Below, piece after piece: positions 49,240 to 62,649 of a stretch of 64,000 nt of DNA. Made by a program: the position numbers and the translations under genes. The notes under the pieces are model-generated. The model did no database searches, was not told where the DNA came from, and saw only the letters and a program-made list of their open reading frames with translations. Every line of letters begins with the position of its first letter. The stretch's first letter is position 1. The DNA lies in the NCBI RefSeq assembly GCF_027409185.1, contig NC_084469.1, positions 104,223,835 to 104,287,834 on the forward strand, written 5' to 3'. The DNA is from Cynocephalus volans. Lineage: Eukaryota > Chordata > Mammalia > Dermoptera > Cynocephalidae.

Positions 49240-50387
49240 TTAGGTTTCACTCCAGTATGATGAGATTTCTTTTATGTCAAAAGGAAGTGAGAAATTTGAA
49301 GGCTTTCCCACATTCCTACATTCATAGGATTTCTTTCCAGTATGAGTTCTTTCATGTATTTTAATGGAACCGGAACGACTAAAGGATTTACCACACTGTT
49401 TACATTCATAGGGTTTCTCTCCAGTGTGAATTCTTTCATGCATTTTAATGTAACTGGAACGACTGAAAGTTTTACCACATTGTTTACACTCATAGGGTTT
49501 CTCTCCAGTGTGAGTCCTTTCATGATTTTGAATTGAACTGGGACAGTCAAAGGCTTTCCCACATACCTTACATTTACAAGGTCCCTCTCCAGTGTGTGTT
49601 ATCATATGTCTTCGAACTCTTTTGAGAGAAATGAAAGTTTTCCCACATTTCTTACATTCATAGGGTCTCTCTCCAGTGTGAATTTTTTCGTGCATTTTAG
49701 TGTAACCGGAACACCGGAAGGCCTTACCACACTGTTTACACTCATAGGGTTTCTCTCCAGTGTGAATCCTTTCATGTCTTCGAAATGAATTGGAATGACT
49801 GAAGGCTTTACCACATTGTTTACACTCATAGGGTTTCTCTCCAGTGTGAGTCCTTTCATGAATTTGAAGTGAACTGAGCCAGTGAAAGGCTTTCCCACAT
49901 ACCTTACATTTACAAGGACCATCTCCATTGTGTGTTATCATATGTCTTTGCACTCCTTGGAGAGAAATGAAGGTTTTCCTGCATTCCTTACATTCATAGG
50001 GTCTCTCTCCACTGTGAATTCTTTCATGTATTCTGAAGGAACTGGGACATCTGAAGGCTTTATCACATTGTTTACATTCATAGGGTTTTTTGCCAGCCTG
50101 AGTCCTTTCATGCATTAGAAATGAACTGGGAGGGTTAAAGTCTTTCTCAAATTCCTCACATTTATATGGCTTCTCTTCATATTTCTGATACTTATTTGGA
50201 TTCTGTCCAGTGTGAGAATCGTGGTACCTATTAAGAAATGAATAAAGCATAAAAACTTCCACACACATTGCATTTACATGGTTTTATTCCAGATTACGAT
50301 TGTTCAGATTAAGATTGGGAGTCTAGCTGGTGATTTTTCCACATTGATCATCTTCTTTTCTTTCACTGTGTCCCTCTACCATAATTT
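49240..50387 (-). pseudogene. KZFP 2 finger exon, uncoupled from KRAB
   Basis: The acceptor tatacag precedes 50387. Entering from exon 3, the frame meets TGA at 50365-50363 after eight codons. Against locus 1 a base is missing near 50382. In the shifted frame a TAG and a TAA follow before the fingers. An open frame from Met at 50268 holds two degenerate and nine intact C2H2 fingers and ends in a shifted tenth. Fingers follow a four-finger pattern, ending in HMITHxGxGP then [10 protein letters not shown]. It is a transcribed or silent pseudogene, or a finger-only protein if an internal start is used, which I consider less likely. Confidence 0.8.
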
Positions 50388-50800
50388 CTGTATAAACTGA
50401 GTAGCACACTACTAGTGGGATTTTTAACTAATGATTTTATGTTTATTTGTAGGTATAAGAGTAACATTTTAACTATTTTCAGGGAAAGCATAAGTTTTTG
50501 CTCTGTCTGGACTGTGTGCAAGTGAATACACTCAATGCTCAGGAAAAGGGCTCAGCCATAGCTATTACCAAAACAGACATATTTATTATGTATGGGGTTT
50601 CTTAATACTGTTTCAATATGAATTATTTTTCACAGATGGAACACCTATGACATTTTTAAGGAAACATTTTTGGTGAAAATTTCCAAAAACTACATAAATG
50701 TAAAGCTGGGCTTACTGTTTTCCTTTTTGTGTTTTTGAAATTTCGTGACATACTAAGATTCCCTTGTGCACCACCACTTACTCTTATGAGTGCCACTCAC

Positions 50801-50861
50801 CTTAGATTTCTCCCTTGGTTTTTGTACTCATTTTCAATGTTCTGGTTTTTCCAGTTTTTCC
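50801..50861 (-). pseudogene. KZFP 2 exon 3: 61-nt linker exon
   Basis: Flanked by ttttag and gtgagt. It encodes GKNWKNQNIENEYKNQGRNL plus part of Arg, homologous to locus 1 exon 3. It is intact in itself and counted as pseudogene because the next exon is frameshifted. Confidence 0.85.
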
Positions 50862-51032
50862 CTAAAATGCAGACCCAGAAAAATAATTACAAATTACTAG
50901 AAACTATAGAACAATTATAAGATCTAAATCCATGATTAACACTGACTCTGCCTGTTTGGTTGACCAAAGTATTTTTTTTCTACATTTAAAATCTTGGAAC
51001 ACAGCTGATGAGCAAGAACCACTTGTTGCCTA

Positions 51033-51191
<159 letters not shown>

Positions 51192-51607
51192 CTAAAACAT
51201 CACATATATGTAATACAGGAGAATGAGTGAGACAGACATCACTGGGGACCTATACTCAATTCATATGAAGTCCACACTTGATTCTGTGGTCTCCAAACAT
51301 TTACTGTACAACTTGGTTGTCAGAACTCTGACTCTGTCCATCCTCATTTCATCATATATTTAACAGTATCATGAACACATAGAAATTACTTCCACATTTT
51401 CACATAATCACTTAAAGTCTTATTGTTCTCTGGTACTGGCATAAAAACAGACACACTGACCAATGGAATAGAATAGAGAATCCAGAAATCAACCCACACA
51501 CTTACTTCCATCTGATCTTTGACAAAGGCACCAAGCCTATTCACTGGGGAAGGGACTGCCTCTTCAGCAAATGGTGCTGGGATAACTGGATATCCATATG
51601 CAGGAGA

Positions 51608-52597
51608 ATGAAACTAGATCCATACCTCTCACCGTATACTAAAATCAACTCAAAATGGATTAAGGATTTAAATATACACCCTGAAACAATAAAACTTCTT
51701 AAAGAAAACATAGGAGAAACACTTCAGGAAATAGGACTGGGCACAGACTTCATGAATACGACCCCAAAAGCACGGGCAACCAAAGGAAAAATAAACAAAT
51801 GGGATTATATCAAACTAAAAAGCTTCTGCACAGCAAAAGAAACAATTAACAGAGTTAAAAGACAACCAACAGAGTGGGAGAAAATATTTGCAAAATATAC
51901 ATCTGACAAAGGATTAATATCCAGAATATACAAGGAACTCAAACAACTTTACAAGAAGAAAACAAGCAACCCAATTAAAAAATGGGCAAAAGAGCTAAGT
52001 AGGCATTTTTCTAAGGAAGATATACAAATGGCCAACAGACATATGAAAAAATGCTCAACATCACTCAGCATCCGGGAAATGCAAATCAAAACCACATTGA
52101 GATACCATCTAACCCCAGTTAGGATGGCTAAAATCCAAAAGACTCTGAACGATAAATGTTGGCGAGGTTGCGGAGAAAAAGGAACTCTCATACATTGTTG
52201 GTGGGACTGCAAAATGGTGCAGCCTCTATGGAAAATGGTATGGAGGTTCCTCAAACAATTGCAGATAGATCTACCATATGACCCAGCCATCCCACTGTTG
52301 GGAATATACCCAGAGGAATGGAAATCATCAAGTCGAAGGTATACCTGTTCCCCAATGTTCATCGCAGCACTCTTTACAATAGCCAAGAGTTGGAACCAGC
52401 CCAAATGTCCATCATCAGATGAGTGGATACGGAAAATGTGGTACATCTACACAATGGAATACTACTCAGCTATAAAAACGAATGAAATACTGCCATTTGC
52501 AACAACATGGACGGACCTTGAGAGAATTATATTAAGTGAAACAAGTCAGGCACAGAAAGAGAAATACCACATGTTCTCACTTATTGGTGGGAGCTAA
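51608..52597 (+). CDS. L1 ORF2 C-terminal part, open
   Basis: An open 329-residue frame equals the C-terminal part of L1 ORF2p, after the RT domain. It includes the conserved [24 protein letters not shown] and TMEYYSAIK-type stretches and the Cys-rich motif ([18 protein letters not shown]). No stop has accumulated, so the insertion is recent. It is truncated, lacks the endonuclease and RT and has no promoter, so it is not an active element. Confidence 0.85.
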   Translation: MKLDPYLSPYTKINSKWIKDLNIHPETIKLLKENIGETLQEIGLGTDFMNTTPKARATKGKINKWDYIKLKSFCTAKETINRVKRQPTEWEKIFAKYTSDKGLISRIYKELKQLYKKKTSNPIKKWAKELSRHFSKEDIQMANRHMKKCSTSLSIREMQIKTTLRYHLTPVRMAKIQKTLNDKCWRGCGEKGTLIHCWWDCKMVQPLWKMVWRFLKQLQIDLPYDPAIPLLGIYPEEWKSSSRRYTCSPMFIAALFTIAKSWNQPKCPSSDEWIRKMWYIYTMEYYSAIKTNEILPFATTWTDLERIILSETSQAQKEKYHMFSLIGGS

Positions 52598-52608
52598 AAA
52601 TTAATATA

Positions 52609-52648
<40 letters not shown>

Positions 52649-52819
52649 CACAGGGGGGGAAGAAGATATAACAACCACAATTACTTGAAGTTGATACGAC
52701 AAGCAAACAGAAAGGACATTGTTGGGGGGGAAGGGAGAAGGGAGGGAGGTTTTGGTGATGGGGAGCAATAATCAGCCACAACGTATATTGACAAAATAAA
52801 ATTAAAAAAAAAAAAAAAA

Positions 52820-52898
52820 GATAAGGGAGAGCGAGTCTCGGGGAATCTAAGGAGGAAACCTGTTTTTTCTTACTCCAAATAAAATCTTAGGTAACCAG
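52820..52898 (+). other. 3'-transduced flank of the source L1
   Basis: 79 bp between the two poly(A) tracts. It is unlike L1 and has its own AATAAA at 52878-52883, about 16 nt before the second tail. This is the signature of read-through past the L1 poly(A) signal. Confidence 0.85.
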
Positions 52899-53013
52899 AA
52901 AAAAAAAAAAAAAAAAAAAAAGTCTTATTGTTCTCTAATGGCAGGAACAAAACCACTTTGGAGAAATGAGAGAAATGCCATACCAATAAAACACATTTTA
53001 AGAACTTCAATTT

Positions 53014-53742
53014 GATACAGGAGGTGCTCAGTTTCCATGGCTTTGGGTTTCAGGACAGACCTCTGGGTTTCCAGCTACTCCCTGAGGTCTCAGGTCCCCT
53101 CCTGTGAGCTCTCCCCTGGAGGAAAGTTACTGTTGCCAGTTAGACCTATTTTTAGCATCAACATGGGGAAAATGAGAACACAGGGGGCTGGCTTATGCAC
53201 CCCAGTGGCTGGGCACGCTCAGTAGAGAGCAGAGAACATTCTGGTGCATATAACTTGGACCCACCCCTTTAATTGAATATTCATTAGATACATAAACTAT
53301 GAAAGCCAAATCCCAGGTAAAGGCGGGGTGGTTGTTGCTCACTTTCCTAGAGGTACCTGCACTTGGCTGGCTGAGGGGTGTATACTTGGCTGGCTGAGGG
53401 GTGTATACTTTACTTTATATCTAACTTACTTTCAGCAAACATCTGCTCATTCTCTTGAGCCAGCCTGTACTTTGTACTGAATGTATCTTTTTCTTCCTTT
53501 TGTGTTACGCTTGATTGATGTCTGTACTGAACTTACTTTTGTGTTAAACTTGGTGTGGGCCCTGCTCAGTCCCTGAGCTAGGCCACACTCTGTGGAACTT
53601 GTATTTCTTATCTGTTACATTAAACTTGTCCTCACTTTCTACTGTGAGTATGCCCTTGAATTCTTTCCTGTGGTGGAGTCAAGAACCCTGGACTGGGTGG
53701 GGTGAGGCCAACTATCAGGCCTCCCAGACTCTACCTCCAACA
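53014..53742 (+). mobile_element. ERV-type solo LTR (family A, copy 2)
   Basis: Related to 7742-8708, shorter, with fewer tail units and its own 23-bp tandem pair (ggctggctgaggggtgtata repeated near 53370). It ends in gagtcaagaaccctgg. Confidence 0.65.
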
Positions 53743-54889
53743 TCAAATTCCTCCTGAGAAAAACTCGTTCATTTTCTACTTTATTACACACCATATCACT
53801 CAGCATTTCATGAAAACCAGGGTCAAGTCTGGATAAGGTATTAATGAATAAATACACCCTTAAGATCTGTACACTTTTACTTCTATTGCCATCAGCAAAC
53901 ATGAGAAGCCAGGAGGCCTGTGGAAATCCAAATTGTAACAAGAAGCAGCTGGCGTGTTTGTCCTGAAGTACTCCAGGAAGACGAACATACTCAAATTCTG
54001 CTGGTTGAATAAAAATGTTCTTTTGCAGAAGTATTAATTTCAACACGTTTGTGTCACAGACTCAGTTTTTCCTTTTTTTCTCTGTCCTGTTTCATGAGTC
54101 TAGAAAATTATTGGGAAGTTAGAGCTCAGGATGAGGAATAAGGCATGGAGACTTAGACCTCCACAAAATCCTTACATTCATGAGCCTCAGGGCTGCTTCC
54201 CACCAGTTTTGAGCACACACAGAGGCCCACACTGAGGTAATAACCACTGGAATGGAGGAGTAAACTGGATGGCCTGTAGCCTCAAACATTAGCATGTGTG
54301 AAACATACAGAGGCCATGAAACCATCAAAAAACCTTCCAGTGTAATTGCATTCTTTAATACTCATTTCTTGAAAGTTCAAAGGAAGTAAAACCAACAAAA
54401 CACTGCTTAGTGAAAAATAATGAGAGTAAAGGGATGAAGAACAAGCAAAGAATCAAAATCATCACCTATGGGGCAAGATGGAGATGAGTCGGGGAGGGGA
54501 ATATCAGGAGATTCTAACAGGTGCCCAAGGTCCATTTATGTGTCTTGATGAAGATTAGAAGGATGTTTATATTATTAAAACTTACTATAAAATATTTTTA
54601 TTATTCTTTTCTGTATACATTTCATAATTAAAAAGTTAATGAATTAATTAAATTTGGAAAAGAACATAATTTACCTTTACCCTGTAACATGGCACTCAGT
54701 TTTAACTCACAGATCTGGCAGCAAAAATTGGTAATAAGCCAAGTGTCTATTTAGATGGAATTAGTTATTTTAACCCACCATAATATGCACCTTTTAAAAA
54801 TAAAAGGCAGCATGTATTAATATGAAAAGACAGGAAGGATTTATGAATAGAAAAATTAAGTACAGTGTATTACAATTGCAGGAGCAGGT
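53743..54889. other. Unassigned DNA
   Basis: No gene or firm repeat. The 135-residue frame at 53639-54046 lies over the LTR end and has no domain. Confidence 0.4.
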
Positions 54890-55460
54890 GAACCTCATTC
54901 AAGGTTTGTTTCAGATGGCAAGATTAATGACACCATACGCATGCCAAGTGAATAGGAAAGGGTTTATTAATTCCATTCCTGAGGAGAGCAGGACAGGCCT
55001 GTAAAGCAGGTGTAAATGGCCTGAGAGAGCAAAGAAAGAAACCTGCTGAAGATATTTACTGACATTAGGAAGTGGGTCAGTGTGAGAGTTCAAGCACGAA
55101 GGAAGGGGCTATTTTGATTGGATCTCTTGACAGCACCAGGTTTACTTTCACCACATCCAGATGTGGGGCACAAGGGAAAAAGAAGGCTTTAAAACTGTCA
55201 ACAGTGTAATATCAAAATAAATAATCACAGACCGCCAAAGTTTGGCTTGACAAATAAAGAGATTAGAAACTGTCATTCCCATCCATGCAAGTAGAAAGCC
55301 AACAAACACAAAATCATAAACTCCTCTTAGATTTATCAAGCAATTCAGGTCATAAGGCAGAGCTTTGTCCCCCAAACTGGAGAGAAAGTCAATAAAAGTA
55401 GCCATTTTGTAATATGCCCAGAATATTCTGTTCTTTTTAAGAAGGTCTGTTCTCAAAAGA
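54890..55460 (-). mobile_element. LTR-like repeat (family B, copy 2)
   Basis: Matches 15.64-16.48 kb in several blocks. AATAAA occurs on the minus strand near 54963 (gggtttattaatt). The 102-residue frame is not recognised. Confidence 0.4.
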
Positions 55461-55639
55461 ATCTATTTAATCAAGGCCTAACCAAATAGGATTTTACCAG
55501 ACATGAACAGACAAAAAGCTTTTTTCTTTCTGACATCAAATACGTGCTGTCTTTTCCAGCACCACTTCTCCAACTCTATGACACAAACTATGTGTCAAAA
55601 TTCAAGTTTAATACTAAGTACCCAGGATTAGTGTCAGAT

Positions 55640-56370
55640 TCCACAGGTTATGGTCTCATGTTCACAAGACTGCCCGCACAAAGATGCCAGCCTCAAAATG
55701 GGGTACACAGGATACCCACACTTCTACTCAGCCAACTACAAATTTGGACGTTCTCACAACACCCCTTTCAATAATTCACTAGAACATCTCTCAGAACTCA
55801 GGAGAGTGCTTTACTTAGTATTATTAGGTTATTACAAAGAATACAACTTAGGAACAGCAAAATGGAAGAGATGAGTAGGTCAAAGTATGGGAAAAGGGAT
55901 GAAGAGCTTGCAGGCTCTCCCCGGCTGTGCCACCTCCTATCATACCTTGATGTGTTCAACAACCTAAAAGTTCTCTGAACCCTAAAATTTATCGGCCTTA
56001 ATGAAAGTTTTGTTCTGGAGACATGACTGATTAAACCATTGACTATTGGTGATTAACTTAATCTCCTGCCCTTCTTTTTTCCCCCGATGTTGGGGGCTAG
56101 GGCTGAATGTTCAGGGTTCATTGAGTCACCAATACCCATTCTGAAGTCTTCTAGAAGCTTTAAGAGTCACTTCTTTACAACAAAAGAAGATCCTATCACT
56201 CTTCTCACTCATGAAATACAAAGGATTTACGAGTTCTGTCATAGGAACCACACACAAAGATCAAATATCTTTCTTATACCACAGAACATCACAGCTCAGG
56301 GTCACAGGCTCACTAAAAGATTGAGACCAAATTATAAGACTATATAGCATTTTGCCCCTCTACCCGCACC
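55640..56370. mobile_element. ERVL-type LTR-like repeat
   Basis: The order of ggttattacaaagaatac, cctccccggctgtgccacct-like and attggtgattaacttaatct resembles a common eutherian LTR. The name is uncertain. Confidence 0.4.
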
Positions 56371-58739
56371 TTAGCATCATTAGGGTTCCTGTTTAATAAC
56401 AGAGGAATAGAATGAAACAAATATTCCACTGTTTCTCTCTGCACCTTTCAGAAATTATAAAGTCTCTACAGAACCACAAAGGTGACAGGAGAGATAATAG
56501 CAAAGACACCAGGAAAGATTTTGTTCTCTGACACCTACAGCAACCAAAAATAGTAAACACAGCCTAAATCCAGAAAGAGAAATCTAAAACCTTACACTAC
56601 AGGCCTACTTATATCAGTTCCTTTCCCCAAGTACATCATGTTCAGTCTTAAACAAAAATTACGGGATATACTAAAAGACTTAAAACATAGCTTGGAGAGA
56701 GGGCAAGCACCAGAACCAGATTCAGATATACAAGAGATGTTGGAATTATTAGACCAGAAAGTAAAACAAACAGGATTAAAATCTAAAGAGTTCTAATGGA
56801 AATAGTGAACAATATGCAATGCAAAAAGAGATAAGTAATTCAAGTGGAGACATGAAAATTCCAACAAAAATTCAAAATGTAATGCAGGAAATAAAATACA
56901 CTGCAACAGAAATGAAGAGTGCCCTTAGGAGCTATCAATACAGCTGAAATGTACATAGAAAGAATCTGCAATCTTGAAGAAATGTCAATATACCCTTCCA
57001 AAACTGAAACGCAAAGGAAAAAAAGAACATAAAAGATAGAACAGAATATCCAGGAACTGGGGGGGAAATCACAAGAGGTATAACACACATATATCTGAAA
57101 CTGGGAATACTGAATAAGAAAGAGAAAAAAATAAACAAAACAAGAAATAAATGCAGCAATAATGACTCAGAATTCCCAAAATTTATGATAGACACCAAAG
57201 CACCAGGAATATCGGTGAACACCAAGCACTATAAATACCCCAAAATCTACACCTAGGCATATCATATTCAAACTGGAAAAAAAATCAAAGAACTGTGGAA
57301 GAAGTTACAAGGAAGAAAAAACGAACAGATTAGGTGCAGAGAAACATGCGTAACAATTAAATCAAATTTCTATTCAGAAAAATGCAAACAAGAAGAGATT
57401 GGAATGAAATATATAAAATATTGAAAAAAAAAAAAAAAAAAAAAAAAACGACCCACATAGAATTCAGTATTGAGCAAAAATATTCTTGGAATGTCAAGGA
57501 AAAATAAAGGCTTTCTGAGACTAACAACAAACTGAGGGAATGTGTCACCAATGCACCTGTCTTGAAAGAAATCTTAAAACAAAGTTCTTGTAAAGAAGAA
57601 AAAATGATGAAGAAAAGTAGAGCATTAGAGAAGGAACAAATGAAAATAAAATAATATTTGCTTTTTCTATTCATAATCTGACAGATGACAGTTTGCTCAA
57701 AATAATAGCAGCAACAATATATTTGGTAATTACAGCTTATGGATAAGTGATATGTATGACAACAATGTTACAAGGGATAGAAAAGGAGGAATTGGGAATA
57801 CTTTTTTATGAGGTATTTGCATAGCCAGTGAAATAGTAAAGTGTTACTTGAAACAAGACTTGGGTTACTTGTAAATGTGTACTACAGACTCAATGGCAAC
57901 CAGAAAACAGTAAAAAACAATAACAAAAAACTACTATTAGTTTTTAGTTTATAATTGATATGGTATAGTTTTTAATTTGTAACTATGATATAGTTTTTAG
58001 TTTATAATTGATATGCTAAGAGGGGAGAAAAAAATGGAATGAAGTAAAATGCTCGATATAAAAGCAGAGAAGGTAAACAAGGATGGAAGATGAAAAAGAT
58101 ACAAAGAACATCAGCAACAAATAAAAAACAGAAAAAACTATAAATATTAACCCGATCAAATTAATAACTTCAAATATCAATGGTCCAGCTACAACAACTG
58201 AAAGACAGGTACTGTCAGAGTGGATAAAAGTAACATTTAATATATGTTATTTACAAGAAACCCACTTTAAACATTAAAACCAGACACATTAAAAATAGAG
58301 AGATGGAGAAAGATCTACTAAATTAACACTAATAAAACAAGCTAGCATGGCTATATTAATTTCAGAAAAAAAGATGATTTCACAGCATGAAAAACCCAGT
58401 GATAGAGGGGCATACATAATGATAAAGGAGTGAATTCACCAAGAAGAAAAGGCAATCCTTAATGTGCGTGCATGTGCATAACAACACAGTGGTAAAATAC
58501 TTTAGGCAAAAAAACGTGATAGAACTGCAGGGAGAAATACATGAATACATTAGTATAGTTGCAGACTCCAATACCCCTCTATCAATAATTAGGAAATCCA
58601 ATATACAATTAGGACATTGTTGAATTGAACAGCAGCAGGCGGAATTAATTTAAAAGTAGAATGCTTCATCCTCAAACAACAGAATGTACATTTTTTCTGA
58701 AAGTTACACAGAATATGCACCAAGATAAGATATCCCACA

Positions 58740-58893
58740 TTCTTTGTTTTGTTTTGTTTTTTTGTCGTTTTTTCGTGACCGGCACTCAGCCAGTGAGTGC
58801 ACCGGTCAGTCCTATATAGGATCCGAACCCGCGGCGGGAGCGTCGCCGCGCTGCCAGCGCAGCACTCTACCAAGTGCGCCACGGGCTCAGCCC
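58740..58893 (-). mobile_element. tRNA-type SINE, GC-rich-insert form
   Basis: Full copy on the minus strand with target-site duplication agatatcccacattct on both sides. Confidence 0.9.
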
Positions 58894-59694
58894 CAGATAT
58901 CCCACATTCTGCAACATAAAATACACCTTAACAAATTGGAAAGAACAGAATAGAGAATATGCTCTTAGACTGCCATGGCATTAATCCAGGAATCACTAAC
59001 AGAAAGATAACTTGAAAACCCACAAATACTTGGCAATTAAATAAACAACACACTTCTAAATAACACATGGATCAAAGAATCTCAGGAGATATTCAAAATT
59101 ATTTTGAATAAATAAAAGTAGAACTTACCAAAATTTATAAATGCAGCAAGTGCAGTGCCTAGAGGAATATTTACCCTGGTGAATACATACACTACAAAAG
59201 AATAAAGATCTATGATCAATTATCTCAGGGTGAAGCTTGGGAAACTAAAAACAGAAAAGCAAATTAAACTCAAAGTAAGCATAACAACATAAAAATTATT
59301 ATTAATATGATAAATAAAAGGGGGGAAATAAAAATAAAAATGAAAAAGCTTTTGACAAAACCAACATCCATTTATAACTACAAACTAAACTAAAAAGAGA
59401 ACAGGAGAATGTCCTCTTCTCAAAAAACAATATCTACAAGAAACCAGTAATCAACATCATACTTAAGGATGAGAAACTAGATGCTTTCCCAATAACATGA
59501 GGATAAAGGCAAAAAAGTCCCCTCACAGCATTTCTATTCAACACTGTACTGGAAGTCCTAACTAAAGCAATAAGAAAAGAAAAGGAAATAAAAGCTATAC
59601 AGACTGGGAAGAAAGAAATAAAACTGTCTTTGTTGCATATAACATGATTGTTCTATGTGGAAATCTCAAAAATTCCACAACAAAGAGAACTCCC

Positions 59695-59805
59695 AGTGCT
59701 GGCCAGTTAGCTCAGTTGGGTAGAGCATAGCCTTATAACATGAAGGTCATGGATTTGGTTCCCCGTACTGGCCAGTCACCCCCCAAAAAGAAGAAAAAAA
59801 AGAAA
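59695..59805 (+). mobile_element. tRNA-Ile-type SINE, old single form
   Basis: Head ctggccagttagctcagttg, and a body that keeps a seven-base acceptor-like pairing with actggcc. The anticodon arm does not pair and an A-rich tail follows, so it is a SINE and not a tRNA gene. Confidence 0.8.
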
Positions 59806-60160
59806 ACTACTGGAACTAATAAGAGAATATAGCAAGGTTAATACACAAAGTCAATTTTTTTCCTATATACACACACAAATATAGTCAGCTGATTTTTGAT
59901 AAAGAACCAAAGGCAATTTCATGGTGAAAAGATAGGCTTTTCAACAAATAATGCTGAAAACAGTAAATAGTCACATATAAAAAAAATTAACCTAGACACA
60001 AACTTTATACCTTTTACAAAAATTAACTCATCACAGATATAACTGTAAAATGCAAAAGTACAAAACTTATAGAAAATAAGATAGGAGAAAATCAGGGTAC
60101 CCTGGATTTCATGATAAATTTTTATATAATTATAAGTTTGACTTCGTTAAAATGAAAAAT

Positions 60161-61215
60161 TCCTGCTCTGGGAACGACAGTGTTAGAAGAATGAAAAATA
60201 AGCCATAGACTGGGAGAAATTTTTTGCAAATGTAGGAATGTTGGTCAGAATTCACTCCATCCTCATGGCCCTCGGGTCTCTGTCTTTGAGAGTTACAGTT
60301 TTTCCTCTCACAAGTTACTTAGCAACTGACAGAGGGACAGGAACAGAACTCTATGCTTGAGATAAGGAGAGTGACACCAGGCGTGACACTGGCAACTCCA
60401 AAGATAAGTAACAGGAGTCTCTGGGGCGCCTGAGAATTTCGTATTTCCAGTCTTTTTCTCTTTGGCATAACTCCACACTGGTCTCTAAATCCCTTATAAC
60501 CCTAAACTCTCCCTCCACCCGGTGTGAAGAAAGCAGCTGCACAGCACTCAGATGGGTCAGTACTCTGCCTGACCCCTGTAAGTAACCACCCATCAATAAT
60601 AGTAATAGTAATAAGAACAACAACAACAATAATCTCCTTAAAAACCATATGGAGTTCCCTGCTTCATTCTTTGGTCTCAGGACACCTTTCGGTTTGTTAG
60701 CTCAGAGTCAGACAGTTGTCAAGCCAGCCAGGAGTCCAAAGAAGGACACAGGCATGGTGTTACCAATACCCCAAAGGTCCATTTGCTCGCTGCTCAATAT
60801 CCAACAATTGAGAGACAAGTGTTGGTATAAGGAAAGGTAGCCTTTAATCAGGGAGCCGGCAGCCTGGGGTATGGCGCCACAGCTAATGTCTGGAATCCTG
60901 TCGACATTGCCAATTATAGCACTCTTAATCCTGTTCGTGAGGCCAATTGCCCAGCTACAAGACCATGCTAGTTGTCAGGCTCTTTTACCTGCCGGTAATC
61001 CTGTACCAACTGGGCCAATTGCCGAGTTAGGGCTGGGTCTGGAGCTCACAGACCCCTCAAACCCGTTCACAGATTGGGTCACAAACCCTTCACATGCGAG
61101 TCTGGGTCACAAGACCCCTTCACACAGGTCTATGAGCTAAGTAACTGGCCAAAAGTTCCTTGGAAGCTGTAGGTTGGAAAGCATGGCTAAGCCGGCCCAC
61201 CCGCTTCACTAAAAC
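60161..61215. other. Unassigned DNA, possible ERV-related
   Basis: No clear domain. The stretch ggtagcctttaatcaggg near 60835 recalls an antisense LTR border. A GGTCACA-type imperfect repeat near 61070-61130 is seen. No gene. Confidence 0.3.
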
Positions 61216-61242
61216 TACCTCTCTCTCTCTCTCTCTGAAGAA

Positions 61243-62140
<898 letters not shown>

Positions 62141-62640
62141 ACTATTCTATTTTCCCAACATGGGGAAATGGTGGACTCATGTGTCAAAGACCATCTCCAC
62201 TTTTCCCAGACTTGCCAAAGGGTTTTACACGGACAGGTGGTAGGGGGCTGATTCATGGTGAACTAAGCAGGGTCATGCAGGCATAATCATAAAATTACAG
62301 ATAAACATCAACGAACTTCTTAGGTGGGAGCTGATTCATGGTGACCACCCTTCATGAAGTCAAGTCACGGATTCAGTTCCTGTTAACCTCAAAAAGATCT
62401 AGTTAGTAAACTAGTAAAGAATAGTCACCTGGGTTAGTAATTTCTTCTATAATTATTCTGTGTACAGTGTGAGCAAAAGCTATTATGTTCTAGCAATCAT
62501 GTGAACAAGAATCATTGTATTCTAACGTCCAGCTGTAAGCTATGCAGTTCAGGTTACAAGAGTAAGGAAAAAAAAAAAAACCTTTTAATTTAGAAGTTTA
62601 ACAAAATGGAGTTATTTCTGTTCAGCCTGTTACAATGGGT
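62141..62640. other. Unassigned DNA
   Basis: Contains two copies of gctgattcatggtga (near 62247 and 62331). No gene recognised. Confidence 0.4.
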
Positions 62641-62649
62641 GAAGGAACT

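Larger units (their letters stand above)
51432..52920 (+). mobile_element. Young 5'-truncated L1 with 3' transduction
   Basis: It begins in ORF2 and runs through a G-rich 3' UTR to a first poly(A) at 52804-52819. Then follow 79 bp of non-L1 sequence, a second poly(A) from 52899, and the target-site duplication aaagtcttattgttctct, present at 51414 and again ending at 52936. A (CA)n run lies at 52616-52638. Confidence 0.95.
56450..60160 (+). mobile_element. Old near-full-length L1
   Basis: 5' and ORF1-like text near 56.5-57.6 kb, endonuclease-region text near 58.1-58.6 kb (tcaaatatcaatggtccagc), RT-region text near 59.3-59.6 kb and ORF2-end text near 59.9 kb. All frames are broken. Two SINEs are inserted. 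Confidence 0.7.

Noticed and set aside
51949-52446. 165-residue minus-strand frame
   Set aside because: Antisense shadow of the open L1 ORF2 end.
59695-59770. Possible tRNA-Ile gene
   Set aside because: The acceptor ends pair well, but the anticodon stem does not, the T stem is mismatched and an A-rich SINE tail follows.
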